A DNA stretch of 54,341 bases from Candidatus Omnitrophota bacterium (lineage in GTDB: Bacteria > Omnitrophota > Gorgyraeia > Zapsychrales > Zapsychraceae): the NCBI GenBank assembly GCA_015233495.1, contig JADFXQ010000007.1, forward strand, positions 1-54,341, read 5' to 3'. Within the stretch, counting starts at the first letter, position 1. Every line of letters begins with the position of its first letter. The position numbers and the translations under genes are program-made. Shown piece after piece: positions 42,294 to 51,003 of the stretch. The notes beneath the pieces were generated by a model that worked only from the letters and a program-made list of their open reading frames with translations, was not told the DNA's origin and made no database searches.

Positions 42294-44645
42294 TTAGAAA
42301 AATTTTTTATTCCAAACTCCTGCATAATAAAAATAAACTTTGCGCAGTTGGCGCTCAAAAGGGCTGTGCTGGCCTTTGCCCTGGGACGTCATACCAAACC
42401 ATTCTTCATAATACAGCCCTCCCGGAAACGGACCAATCGCGTTCGACTTCCGGTCATGTCTAAACGGCTCATAATTCTTCCACCATTCATCCGTCCACTC
42501 AAACGCGACACCGCCCAAAGCGTTGCCCACGCCGCGAGACCGGCCTGCCAAATTCTCTTCAATATCCATCCAATTCCCCTGATGATAATTCATCTGCGCG
42601 GTTTCGGCCTCGTCCATATTCAAATTCGCCGCGAACGCCGGACAGCCATATTCCGTGATCATCGCCGGCCGGCCGGTAGCGTCAAACACCTGCTCCCAAA
42701 AAGCCCCAAATCCATAATCCCCCCGATAAACATTAGCGCCGAAGATATCGACGTTCGGACTGTATTTCGCGAATATATCCAGAAACAAGGTGTCTCCATT
42801 GGCGATGGCAACCGGATGATTCGAATCCAGTGACTTGATCATTTGCGCGACTTCATCCACAAATTTGAAATACGCCTCCGGCTTTTTATCCGCGTTACAC
42901 GCCACACCGTAATTATTCTCATTGCCTAAAAGCCACAACAAGACATAGGGCTCGTCTTTATGTTCCAAAACCATGTCCCGCACCGAGGCCATCATTTTCT
43001 TTTTCTGCTCCGGGTCTTCATAATCCGTGCCCTTCGACCAAGAAGCCCCGGAACCAAAAGTATATTTTCCCAGGAAATCGCCGATAATAATTCGAATGCC
43101 ATAGCGTTTAAATAGATCGCGTAACACCGCCTTATTTAAAGGAAACGGCTGGTGATACATCCGCAGCGTGTTGACGCCCATCTCTTTCATCAACTGAAAA
43201 TCGCCAACTGACTTTTCATTCGGATCTTGAATATCATTATGATTTTTATCAACCCACGCCTCGTAGGGGCCGTCCAACAAGCCGTCATTGTTGCTGTCAA
43301 ATGTCATCCAGTCGGCTAAGGTGCCTTTGTCCGGACTCTGGCCGACTTTGGTCGGCGCATATGTCATGCCTTTAATCACATAGGGTTGATCATGGACCAT
43401 CAGCTGCCAATGCATATTCTCATATTGCACCAGCCGCACTTCACCTTCGCCCAAGCGTTTGATCACTTTCCCTAAAGAACAACGCTCCTCGGGATTTAAG
43501 GTGTCTTTCACCTTGCCCAACATCCCTTTTTTAAAAATCTTCCCCGGGTAAGTAATAAAAACATCATTCTTCGTGTCATTATCAAAACCATTCAAAACTT
43601 TCACGTTCATCCATTTATAATCCAACCCCAATTCCGGATGGACGCGGATAATGTGCCGGATCTTGGCCACCGCCGCTTGAGCCGGATACCAGGGCGTTTG
43701 CCAATAGGTCATGGAAACCGTGTTGGGCAGATGCACAACCAAGGCGTGATAAGCTTTGAGCGCCTCATAATACATCTCGGCTTTTTCGAAAATCATGCCT
43801 AAATAAAAAAGCCGCACGCCCCACGGTTCCGGCGCGGTCACCCATTTGAAATACGCGGCCTCCAAATCATCCGTGTTCACATAATCCCAATGCCGGCCTT
43901 TAAGTTTGCCCTCGCGCAAATACTGACGGTAGCGCGGATTTTTATAAATGCCATTCTCGTTAGGATAAATGCCTTCCCCCGCCGCGTTCGCCAATCCCAC
44001 CAAATCCGCGATGGAATATTTATAATGATCCGTACCCACGTCGATAAACTGCCCGTATTTGGTGTAATCAATAATTTTATCCGTGCCCGGCGTGGCAAGA
44101 TAGGGTCTGGTCCGCGGAGTTTTTTTGAAATGTTTCGCGTCTTCTTCTTCCGATTTTCCGGAACAGACGTCGACACTGTCCTGACTTTTTTCCGCGATCG
44201 ACCAAAACGAACCGCGGCTGGGATCCCAGGCCTGAGCCCAGGAATAATTTTTTATCACGCGTAAAAAAGCCTTGCTGGCATCATCGCAGCGGCCGTCATT
44301 CATTATCGCTTCCGCTTGGACGAACAAAAGCGTGCCCACGTCATTGAGCGCCGCGTACGCGCTTTCTTCGCCGCGCAGGGGAAAATTTTTAAGTATTTTT
44401 TGTTCCCGGTCCGCCTCCGCTCCATAATGCTCAAGCCCATCCCGCACCAGCTGATCCAAACGCTTAAAATCCCTTTTGCTCGACGCCTCCCAAGCCTGGG
44501 TGACTAATTCGGAAGACGACGTCAACGCCGCGGCGCCGGACGGCGCATTGGACCCGGAACGCGTGTCCTGGGCCGCGGCCCAGAGCGGACCAACGGCAAG
44601 CAACATCATTAAAAACGAAATCAAAAATAAAAGTTTTGTTTTCAT
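42294..44645 (-). CDS. Secreted clan GH-A glycoside hydrolase with an N-terminal TPR-like module
   Basis: A 783-residue protein with a signal peptide (LLFLISFLMMLLAVGPLWAA). Residues 45-160 are a divergent copy of the TPR-like module of the downstream gene (YAALNDVGTLLFVQAEAI, AQAWDPSRGSFW), and 255-340 hold another helical repeat. The (beta/alpha)8 barrel starts near 420 (PYVIKGMTYAPTKVG). WLLGNENNYG carries the acid/base Glu576 and MITEYGCPAF the nucleophile Glu665, as in the GH2/GH5 clan. Two acidic loops (DSNNDGLLDG at 450 and DKNHNDIQDPNE at 466) look like EF-hand-like calcium sites. The start overlaps the permease stop (ATGA). Probably cleaves beta-linked oligosaccharides outside the inner membrane; substrate unknown. 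Confidence 0.85.
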   Translation of the reverse strand: MKTKLLFLISFLMMLLAVGPLWAAAQDTRSGSNAPSGAAALTSSSELVTQAWEASSKRDFKRLDQLVRDGLEHYGAEADREQKILKNFPLRGEESAYAALNDVGTLLFVQAEAIMNDGRCDDASKAFLRVIKNYSWAQAWDPSRGSFWSIAEKSQDSVDVCSGKSEEEDAKHFKKTPRTRPYLATPGTDKIIDYTKYGQFIDVGTDHYKYSIADLVGLANAAGEGIYPNENGIYKNPRYRQYLREGKLKGRHWDYVNTDDLEAAYFKWVTAPEPWGVRLFYLGMIFEKAEMYYEALKAYHALVVHLPNTVSMTYWQTPWYPAQAAVAKIRHIIRVHPELGLDYKWMNVKVLNGFDNDTKNDVFITYPGKIFKKGMLGKVKDTLNPEERCSLGKVIKRLGEGEVRLVQYENMHWQLMVHDQPYVIKGMTYAPTKVGQSPDKGTLADWMTFDSNNDGLLDGPYEAWVDKNHNDIQDPNEKSVGDFQLMKEMGVNTLRMYHQPFPLNKAVLRDLFKRYGIRIIIGDFLGKYTFGSGASWSKGTDYEDPEQKKKMMASVRDMVLEHKDEPYVLLWLLGNENNYGVACNADKKPEAYFKFVDEVAQMIKSLDSNHPVAIANGDTLFLDIFAKYSPNVDIFGANVYRGDYGFGAFWEQVFDATGRPAMITEYGCPAFAANLNMDEAETAQMNYHQGNWMDIEENLAGRSRGVGNALGGVAFEWTDEWWKNYEPFRHDRKSNAIGPFPGGLYYEEWFGMTSQGKGQHSPFERQLRKVYFYYAGVWNKKFF

Positions 44646-45502
44646 CCGACGATAGCTCCTGAAGAAAGGCCTTTAACAATATGTTTTTGCATCAGCAAAT
44701 AAACCAAAAGGATCGGGATCACCGAGATCGTCAAACCCGCCATCAGCACGGGATAATTGACGCTGTAAACCCCTTGAAACAACATGATCCCCCGCTGCAA
44801 CGGCATTAATGACGGATCGTTCAACAAAAGCTGCGCGAGAATGTATTCGTTCCAGACATTGAGCGCGTTGAAAATCACAATGACCGCGATGGCCGGACGC
44901 GCCAAAGGCAAGGCCACATACCACCATATACCGAGCCGCCCGCATCCGTCGAGACGCGCCGCGTCTTCCAGATCCGGCAGCATTTTATCAAAAAACGTCT
45001 TGAGCAATAAAATGCTCATCGACAACCCCAGATTGATCATACACAATATATAACCAAACCGCGTGTTAACCAAACCCAATTTATTCATCATCACATAAAG
45101 CGGCACAAAACTACCGGGGAGCGGGATCATCATCGCCAAGACAAATACATAAAAAAAGAAATTTCTTCCCGGAAAACGCAACCGCGAAAACGCGTAAGCC
45201 GCCAAGGAGGCGATGAAAACAATCCCGGAGACCACACTCGCGGTGTAGATAACGCTATTGATAAAATAAATCCCAAAATGACCGTCCACCCAGGCCTGAA
45301 CATAATTCGCAAAATGCAACCGCGCCGGAATTAGAGCGGTATCCGCAAAAATAGTATCCATCGACATCAAAGACGACCGGACCATCCAGAACAAAGGAAA
45401 AAGACAGGTTAAAGCGACGATGAGAAGAAAAGAATGGATTCCGAATCCTTTCCCGCAATCCGCCCATTGATAATAATTCCAGTTACCGTTGAGCTTCGCC
45501 AT
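44642..45502 (-). CDS. Carbohydrate ABC transporter permease (MalG/UgpE type)
   Basis: A 286-residue inner-membrane protein with six predicted helices. The EAA-like loop that docks the ATPase is present in LPDLEDAARLDGCGRLGIWW followed by YVALPLARPAI. The N-terminal hydrophobic segment SFLLIVALTCLFPLFWMVRS and the central AMMIPLPGSFVPLYVMMNKLGLVNT are characteristic of this family. It partners with the permease at 45545-46495 and the solute-binding lipoprotein at 46499-47776. It is coupled to the glycosidase gene by an ATGA overlap. Confidence 0.95.
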   Translation of the reverse strand: MAKLNGNWNYYQWADCGKGFGIHSFLLIVALTCLFPLFWMVRSSLMSMDTIFADTALIPARLHFANYVQAWVDGHFGIYFINSVIYTASVVSGIVFIASLAAYAFSRLRFPGRNFFFYVFVLAMMIPLPGSFVPLYVMMNKLGLVNTRFGYILCMINLGLSMSILLLKTFFDKMLPDLEDAARLDGCGRLGIWWYVALPLARPAIAVIVIFNALNVWNEYILAQLLLNDPSLMPLQRGIMLFQGVYSVNYPVLMAGLTISVIPILLVYLLMQKHIVKGLSSGAIVG

Positions 45503-45544
45503 GGTTAAATCCCGTCCCCGGGAGCCTCTGACTCTCCCCCGCCA

Positions 45545-46495
45545 TTATGCCGGTTTCATCTTGCCCGCCAGCGCTCTAAACGCCACCGAAACGCCGACCA
45601 AAATCGCGCCGAACGTGACCCCCATCGCGCAGGCATAACCAAAACGATTCGTCCCGGTCATCGCCGATAGAATCCGCGTCACCGGAACTTCCGTGTGATA
45701 AACCAACCCTTGTCCGACCATAGACAAAATCAAAACAAAAACCTGCATCGAGCCTAACACGGTGAGAATCATCACCACCCAGATCACCGGCATCATCAGC
45801 GGAAGGGTAATATTTTTAAAAGCGCTCCAACTCCCCGCTCCGTCGACGCGAGCCGCCTCATACAGCTGTTTATCGACCGTTTGCAAACCCGCCAAAAGCA
45901 TCAAAAAACCCCAGCCAAACCCTTTCCAACTATGGACCAGGGCAATACAGATCAAAGCGGAATCCGGATTGGACAACCAATTATGCGCTAAATTTTGAAA
46001 ACCCAGCTTACTCAAGGCGTAATTTAATAGCCCATAATATTCGCCGTTCTGTGACCCGGCGTTCAAAATCCACCGCCAAATAAAACCAACCACCACTTCG
46101 GATAAAATCGGCGGAATAAAAAACACGACGCGGTAAAAATTTTTCGCCCGAATATCCCGGTCACAGGCTAAAGCCAAAGCCAAGGCCAGCATATTCTGCA
46201 GGGTCAAAGCGATGAATGTGATAAACCCGGCGTTGAGCAGGGATTGTCCCCAGATTCTGTCGTGAAATAATTCCCGAAAATTATCGAACCCGACATAGGT
46301 TTTATGCAAATCAATGCCGTTCCAATCCCGGAGCGATAAATTAAAAATTTCAAAAAACGGATAAATATAAAAAATCCCGAAAATCACTACCGCGGGAATG
46401 ATAAACGCGTAACAGCGCAATGCCTCCATGCCGCTGGAATAAGGAAAAGCCCCGATTTTCGCTTTCATATTCTTTGACGCTTGGCCTTTTGTCAT
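45545..46495 (-). CDS. Carbohydrate ABC transporter permease (MalF/UgpA type)
   Basis: A 316-residue membrane permease with helices from about residue 27 (CYAFIIPAVVIFGIFYIYPF), the family motif SLRDWNGIDLHKTYVGFDNF and the EAA loop LYEAARVDGAGSWSAFKNIT. It forms the heterodimeric channel with the MalG-type permease. The annotated start at 46495 follows the solute-binding-protein stop by three bases; the first residues (MTKGQ) come from an ATGACAAATGACAAA repeat, so the ATG at 46468 (MKAKIGAF) is an alternative. Confidence 0.95.
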   Translation of the reverse strand: MTKGQASKNMKAKIGAFPYSSGMEALRCYAFIIPAVVIFGIFYIYPFFEIFNLSLRDWNGIDLHKTYVGFDNFRELFHDRIWGQSLLNAGFITFIALTLQNMLALALALACDRDIRAKNFYRVVFFIPPILSEVVVGFIWRWILNAGSQNGEYYGLLNYALSKLGFQNLAHNWLSNPDSALICIALVHSWKGFGWGFLMLLAGLQTVDKQLYEAARVDGAGSWSAFKNITLPLMMPVIWVVMILTVLGSMQVFVLILSMVGQGLVYHTEVPVTRILSAMTGTNRFGYACAMGVTFGAILVGVSVAFRALAGKMKPA

Positions 46496-46503
46496 TTGTC
46501 ATT
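46487..46503. repeat. Single arm of the AT-rich ATGACAAATGACAAA repeat
   Basis: On the minus strand AATGACAAATGACAAAA spans the stop codon of the solute-binding protein and the start of the MalF-type permease. It matches one arm of the inverted repeat at 32329-32412. Confidence 0.7.
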
Positions 46504-47776
46504 TTTTTTTCGCCATCACCCGGACCTTCACCGCCTGAACTTCTTGGGCCACCTGTTGGGGAGTTTTCTCGCCGATCACAATCGATTGCAGGCCGCGATC
46601 CAGCGCCTCGGTAACCAAAGGATGCTCATTATACGGCCAGATCGTCGGATGCGTGGTCTGGTCCATGACCTTGGCAAAATCCGCCAACACCGGCGGGATA
46701 TCCGATAAAGCCGCCCGATTCGCCGGCAGGTTAAGCGTGGCTTGCGATAAAAATGTCTGCTGCTCTTTCGCGGTCAACCATTTTAAAAAAGCGACGGCTT
46801 GTTCTTTGTTCGGAGAATGATTATTCACCACAAACGATGACCCGGCGCCTCCCCATATCTTCATGGGCCGTTCGGAATTGATCACCGGAGGCATCATTAC
46901 CCCGTATGCTAATTTGGGATTCATCTGATTGTAAACATTGACGCACCAATACCCGTTGAAAGCAAAGGCGGCACGCTCCAAAGCGAAAGCCTGCTCAGCG
47001 TCTTTGTTAGTTTTCGTCACAATTCCTTCGGCTAACACGCCGGGCGCGGCCATGGTTTGAAACACCCGGAGCACCTTTAGCCATTCCCCAGAGGTATAAG
47101 CTAATTCACCGCGAAAAGTGGCCATGACTTTTTCTTCGCCCATAATGTTAAAAGCGTAATTAGAGGCAAAACAATCCACCATCCACATCTCCCCCCAACC
47201 GGAAACAAATCCGGTTACACCCACGCGGTGGAGAGCGGCGACATCGGCCATAAACTCATCAAACGTCAGGGGTGGACGCGCAATTCCCGCCTTTTTGAGT
47301 AAATTTTTATTGTAGAGCATCTGGATATTGGTGACGTCGATCGGCACGCCATAAATACCCGGGGGGATTTTGTAAATATTGCCTTGCGGAAAACGATTCA
47401 CATCTAAAGCTTGAGCGAAAAAACTTTTCTCCCAGGCGCCGTTATCTTTTTTAAAATACGGGCTGAGGTCAGCGACAAAACCATTGTCAATGAACGAGGC
47501 GAAAATTTCTTTTTTATCGAGGATCCCGTAAATATCCGGCAACACGCGCGCTTGCGCTGCCGCAATGATCCGTTGGGTGTAAGTGTCCGACGGGGCGTAA
47601 AGTTCCACCTGCACTTTGACGCCGGTTTGCTTCGCATACCGCCGCGCCAATTCCTGCAAAGCCGGGTCGCGATCCGTCATCCAATGCCATAAGGTAATCG
47701 TGTTCAGGGGCTCCCGGGGTTTTCCGCAGCCGCAAAAAATCAACACGCCCAATAAAATTATGACAATTTTTTTCAT
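46499..47776 (-). CDS. ABC transporter solute-binding lipoprotein (sugar)
   Basis: A 425-residue extracellular solute-binding protein of the MalE/UgpB type (SBP family 1). The signal peptide MKKIVIILLGVLIFCGCGK has a lipobox-like FCGC with Cys17. The body has NTITLWHWMTDRDPALQELA, IPPGIYGVPIDVTNIQMLYN (hinge region) and WGGAGSSFVVNNHSPNKEQA, which are typical of sugar-binding members. It captures sugar for the two permeases encoded directly downstream. A strong promoter lies about 90 bases upstream. No ATPase (MalK/UgpC type) is present in the window. Confidence 0.95.
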   Translation of the reverse strand: MKKIVIILLGVLIFCGCGKPREPLNTITLWHWMTDRDPALQELARRYAKQTGVKVQVELYAPSDTYTQRIIAAAQARVLPDIYGILDKKEIFASFIDNGFVADLSPYFKKDNGAWEKSFFAQALDVNRFPQGNIYKIPPGIYGVPIDVTNIQMLYNKNLLKKAGIARPPLTFDEFMADVAALHRVGVTGFVSGWGEMWMVDCFASNYAFNIMGEEKVMATFRGELAYTSGEWLKVLRVFQTMAAPGVLAEGIVTKTNKDAEQAFALERAAFAFNGYWCVNVYNQMNPKLAYGVMMPPVINSERPMKIWGGAGSSFVVNNHSPNKEQAVAFLKWLTAKEQQTFLSQATLNLPANRAALSDIPPVLADFAKVMDQTTHPTIWPYNEHPLVTEALDRGLQSIVIGEKTPQQVAQEVQAVKVRVMAKKK

Positions 47777-47866
47777 TTGTCCAAAAATTGAGAAAGACGG
47801 TCACGCCCCTTGAACCGCTGCCGCTAAAAAACCGCTCATTTTGAGATCCGCTAAAAATGAAGGGGT

Positions 47867-47895
47867 ACTATATCACTCCAAAAAACAAATGTCAA
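47867..47895 (-). promoter_or_regulatory. Promoter of the sugar ABC transporter operon
   Basis: On the minus strand TTGACA (47895-47890) and TATAGT (47872-47867) have an ideal 17-base spacing. The leader of about 85 bases contains CTCATTTTGAG (47836-47846) flanked by two CCGCTAAAAA direct repeats, possible regulator contacts. Confidence 0.7.
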
Positions 47896-47930
47896 AAAAG
47901 AGTTTTACGTAACAGGTTATGCAGCGTTAA

Positions 47931-48296
47931 CTAATTCGCGGGCAAATCATGGGGAGAGGGATGGGTCACTTCAAACAGACGGGACAGCCGCGTCAGCTGC
48001 GGTTCCGGAAACTGCATACCAACGTCCCAATTTTTCTCATTCAGCGAATGTTTCCACACCACCCTGCCGCGCAACACTAAAGACGGTTTTCCATCAGGCA
48101 ATTCCACTTCTACGATCACGTGATCATCTAAAAATAATGTTTCCGTGGTAGACAAACGCGCCCCCTGGGCTGAGGCGTCGCGCAAAACAACCTCCTCGCC
48201 AAAATCGCTACGGCTGTCTTTGAATTTCGCCGGAAAACGCGCGATAAAACGTTGAAATAGACGCCGCTCGTCTACAGAAGCAAATCTCGGCTGCAT
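47931..48296 (-). CDS. PilZ-domain protein
   Basis: A 121-residue protein with a PilZ c-di-GMP-binding pattern: an arginine cluster at the N-terminus (DERRLFQRFIARFPAKF) and the downstream D-x-S-x2-G-like motif DASAQGARL, followed by beta strands (VIVEVELPDGKPSLVLRGRV). The open frame reaches 48371, but that part overlaps the upstream PilZ gene; the ATG at 48296 lies two bases after the upstream stop. The two tandem single-domain PilZ genes form a small operon. Targets unknown. Confidence 0.8.
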   Translation of the reverse strand: MQPRFASVDERRLFQRFIARFPAKFKDSRSDFGEEVVLRDASAQGARLSTTETLFLDDHVIVEVELPDGKPSLVLRGRVVWKHSLNEKNWDVGMQFPEPQLTRLSRLFEVTHPSPHDLPAN

Positions 48297-48297
48297 A

Positions 48298-48618
48298 TTA
48301 TACCCTATCGCGAAAATACTGATCGATCCGGGATTTGGAACCGCGTAAAATGCTTTCGAATTCCATGCCAACGCGATAACCGCCCACCGGTTCCGGTCGC
48401 ACCCATTTTACCCGTCCGATGACAAAAACCGGATTTCCCTGTTCTTCCAAATCCAATTCCACCGCGATTTTGTGATTCAGCGGAATCGGCTGCTGCGAAA
48501 CAAACCCTAAGCCTCCCCGACTAAAATCAACGGTTTGGGTCTGATCAAAAACCCCGGCGGCCTGACCTTCTACCGGAACAGCGCAAACCAGCCGCGGACA
48601 TTTTCTCTGATTCTTCAT
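48298..48618 (-). CDS. PilZ-domain protein
   Basis: A 106-residue single PilZ domain. The c-di-GMP signature is RKCPRL near residue 5 and DFSRGGLGFVS near 31, followed by KIAVELDLEEQGNPVFVIGR, VKWVRPEPVGGYRVGMEFE and a C-terminal helix. These proteins act as receptors that link c-di-GMP to motility, polysaccharide or secretion systems. It is followed after one base by a second PilZ gene. A 15-bp palindrome overlapping the -35 box upstream suggests repression. Confidence 0.88.
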   Translation of the reverse strand: MKNQRKCPRLVCAVPVEGQAAGVFDQTQTVDFSRGGLGFVSQQPIPLNHKIAVELDLEEQGNPVFVIGRVKWVRPEPVGGYRVGMEFESILRGSKSRIDQYFRDRV

Positions 48619-48656
48619 AAGTTGAGCGCTTTCTCTTAGATGAAATCTTTATTATG

Positions 48657-48686
48657 ATAATACCACTTGGGGATTGATTTTCAATC
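48657..48686 (-). promoter_or_regulatory. PilZ operon promoter with overlapping palindrome
   Basis: On the minus strand TTGAAA (48684-48679) and TATTAT (48662-48657) are spaced by 16 bases. The palindrome GATTGA-TTT-TCAATC (48672-48686) covers the -35 box and could be an operator. The rest of the 269-base spacer up to cvpA shows no gene. Confidence 0.45.
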
Positions 48687-48887
48687 GGAACACTCAAAGA
48701 AAACGTTTTCCCGGTTGAAATATAATCTATTTTCAGCGAAAATGCAAATTGATAACGATAATATTTTTTTCCTGGAGTTGTTCCGGCGGTATCCCGACGC
48801 GCCAAAACGCCGCGATACCTAGGGGCAGACCTAAGAAAAAGTTCATTTGAATTTTGAATGGGTAAGTAAGGCTAAAAAGGAATGTTT

Positions 48888-49589
48888 ATGTGGGTCGTTG
48901 ACATTGTTGTCTTATGCAGCCTCGGGTATTTTTTTTATCAAGGTTATACGCAAGGCATTTTGCGCGTGCTGATCCAGCCGCTTGCCTTAATCTGCGGTCT
49001 GGCGTTTGGCTGGTATTCGTACGCGATCAATCATAATATTCTGCGCGCCCTGCTTTATTGCTTCAGCGTCACAATCCTATTGCGCTGGATAGCCTCGCTT
49101 ATCCTCAAAATCCTGAATGACCACCCGCAAGCCCCCAAACCCTCCGCGTTCAGCGCGGGGAGCGCCGCTGCCGTCAGTGTGCTTTGGGGGGCATTTCTCG
49201 TCGGACAATGTGTGGTGTTATTAGGAATTTTCCCGCTGAAAATCGGCCCGCTCAAAACAATATCCGAAAACGCGCGCTCCTCGATAACCTTCCGCGCGCT
49301 CAGCCGGCTGATCCCCGGTATCGACCTGCTTAAAAACGTGAATTCCGAAAAAACGCAATCCACTTTGCGCGACCCCGCGCCCAACGCGGCGTTTAAAAAA
49401 TGGCCGGAATATCAAAACCTGATCGAAGACGAAGCCTTACAAAAAATATTTTCGGACGAGGAGTTTAACCGTTTGCTGCAGGAAAAGAATATCCCGGCTT
49501 TGTTGAACCACCCCAAATTTCAGGAGCTGCTGCAAAATAAAGCTTTGCTGGAAAAATTTTTCAAATTTCAAAAGCGGATGAACGAATAA
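48888..49589 (+). CDS. cvpA: CvpA-family inner-membrane protein
   Basis: A 233-residue protein with four N-terminal membrane helices typical of CvpA (VDIVVLCSLGYFFYQGYTQG, ILRVLIQPLALICGLAFGWY, ILLRWIASLILKIL, VSVLWGAFLVGQCVVLLGIF). A charged cytoplasmic C-terminal part of about 110 residues follows with repeated short leucine-rich helices (LLQEKNIPALLNHPKFQELLQ). CvpA proteins have been linked to colicin V production and envelope stress resistance, but their biochemical role is unclear. An ATG at 48882 overlaps the Shine-Dalgarno AAGGA, so the ATG six bases later (48888) is preferred. It ends one base before the convergent mnmE stop. Confidence 0.85.
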   Translation: MWVVDIVVLCSLGYFFYQGYTQGILRVLIQPLALICGLAFGWYSYAINHNILRALLYCFSVTILLRWIASLILKILNDHPQAPKPSAFSAGSAAAVSVLWGAFLVGQCVVLLGIFPLKIGPLKTISENARSSITFRALSRLIPGIDLLKNVNSEKTQSTLRDPAPNAAFKKWPEYQNLIEDEALQKIFSDEEFNRLLQEKNIPALLNHPKFQELLQNKALLEKFFKFQKRMNE

Positions 49590-49590
49590 T

Positions 49591-50985
49591 TTACTTGCCG
49601 ACGCAAAATTTTGTGAAAATCGCTTCCACCAGATCCGCGTCTACGCTGCGTCCCGTGACATTGTCTAACGCGTTAACCGCGGTTTTAATCTGTTCCGCGA
49701 CGAATTCCGGCGATAAATTTTGCTGGACCGCCTCCAAGGCCTCCTGGGCTTGACGCAACGACGCGACGTGTCGTAAGTTGGTAACCAGAACCTCGCCCGC
49801 CGCGAGCGGCGTACCCTGATCAACTAATCCCAATATGCGCTGTTCCAGATTTTCTAGGCCCTCGCCAGTAAGCGCGGAGATTTGAACTGCCGGCTTTCCC
49901 GCGGCGCGCTGTGTCATTTGCCGAATAGTCTCCGGACGGCCGCGGTCGCATTTATTCAACACCACCAAACCCGGCCGCGCCCCCGCCGCAGCATACAATT
50001 CAAAATCTTCCGGAGTCAAAGGTTCGCTTGCGTCGATTAAAAACAAAATCAGATCCGCGGCCGCTATAGCCGCGCGGCTGCGGCGCACCGCCTCTTCCTC
50101 AATAGAGTCGCGGCCTGCCAAAAGGCCCGCGGTGTCAATCAACCGAAACAAAACGCCGTCGATCTGGATCGATTCTTCAATCGTGTCCCGGGTCGTGCCC
50201 GCGACGTGAGAAACAATCGCCCGGTCTTGACGCAGCAGCAGGTTCAACAAAGAAGATTTGCCGACATTCGGCCGGCCGCATAAAACCGCGGTCACGCCGT
50301 CGCGCCATAATTTTCCCTGGTCCGCCGAGGCCAAAAGTTTAGCGATGGCTGCCCGCGCCTGATCAAGGCGCGGCCATCCCGGGTCAGCGGTGGCCGCTGG
50401 CGGATCATCATCGGGAAAATTCAAACGCGCTTCCAGTTCAACATAAACCGCCATCAGACATTCGCGAATATTTTCCAGCTCGACGGACAAATCGCCTTTG
50501 AGCTGATTCTGGCTGACCCTTAAAAAATTATCCGAGCGCGAATGAATTATATCCAACACCGCTTCCGCTTGCGCCAAATCAATCCGGCCGTTTAAAAAAG
50601 CGCGCTTGGTGAATTCTCCCGGTTCCGCCAGACGAGCCCCGTTACTCACCGCTAAATCCAGGACCGCGCGCAAAACCATAGTCCCGCCGTGACAACTGAT
50701 CTCGACGACATCTTCCCGGGTATAACTTTTCGGGCCGGCCATCACCACGCACAAAGCCTCATCCACGGTTGCAATATTTCCCGCGTTATCCTGACGAAAA
50801 ACCTGGCCATAATGCGCGGTAAACGGCGCGAAAGACGATGGCTTGCCGCCGTGCTTACCCGCGAAAATCCGGTCAGCAACTGCGAAGGCCCGCGGCCCGC
50901 TCAGCCGCACTATCCCCAAACCGCCCACCCCCGCCGGCGTGGCGATTGCCGCAATCGTGTCTTCCCTTGCATTATATTGCCCCAT
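49591..50985 (-). CDS. mnmE: tRNA modification GTPase MnmE (TrmE)
   Basis: A 464-residue GTPase that with MnmG installs the 5-carboxymethylaminomethyl group on U34. It has an N-terminal tetrahydrofolate-binding domain (DTIAAIATPAGVGGLGIVRL), a helical domain, and an inserted G domain with P-loop GRPNVGKSSLLN, DTAGL and NKCD motifs. It ends with the catalytic C-terminal FCVGK, the family FC(I/V)GK cysteine motif. Length is normal. A REP-like hairpin lies between it and folC. Confidence 0.98.
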   Translation of the reverse strand: MGQYNAREDTIAAIATPAGVGGLGIVRLSGPRAFAVADRIFAGKHGGKPSSFAPFTAHYGQVFRQDNAGNIATVDEALCVVMAGPKSYTREDVVEISCHGGTMVLRAVLDLAVSNGARLAEPGEFTKRAFLNGRIDLAQAEAVLDIIHSRSDNFLRVSQNQLKGDLSVELENIRECLMAVYVELEARLNFPDDDPPAATADPGWPRLDQARAAIAKLLASADQGKLWRDGVTAVLCGRPNVGKSSLLNLLLRQDRAIVSHVAGTTRDTIEESIQIDGVLFRLIDTAGLLAGRDSIEEEAVRRSRAAIAAADLILFLIDASEPLTPEDFELYAAAGARPGLVVLNKCDRGRPETIRQMTQRAAGKPAVQISALTGEGLENLEQRILGLVDQGTPLAAGEVLVTNLRHVASLRQAQEALEAVQQNLSPEFVAEQIKTAVNALDNVTGRSVDADLVEAIFTKFCVGK

Positions 50986-51003
50986 GATTAATCCTCGAAT
51001 TAC

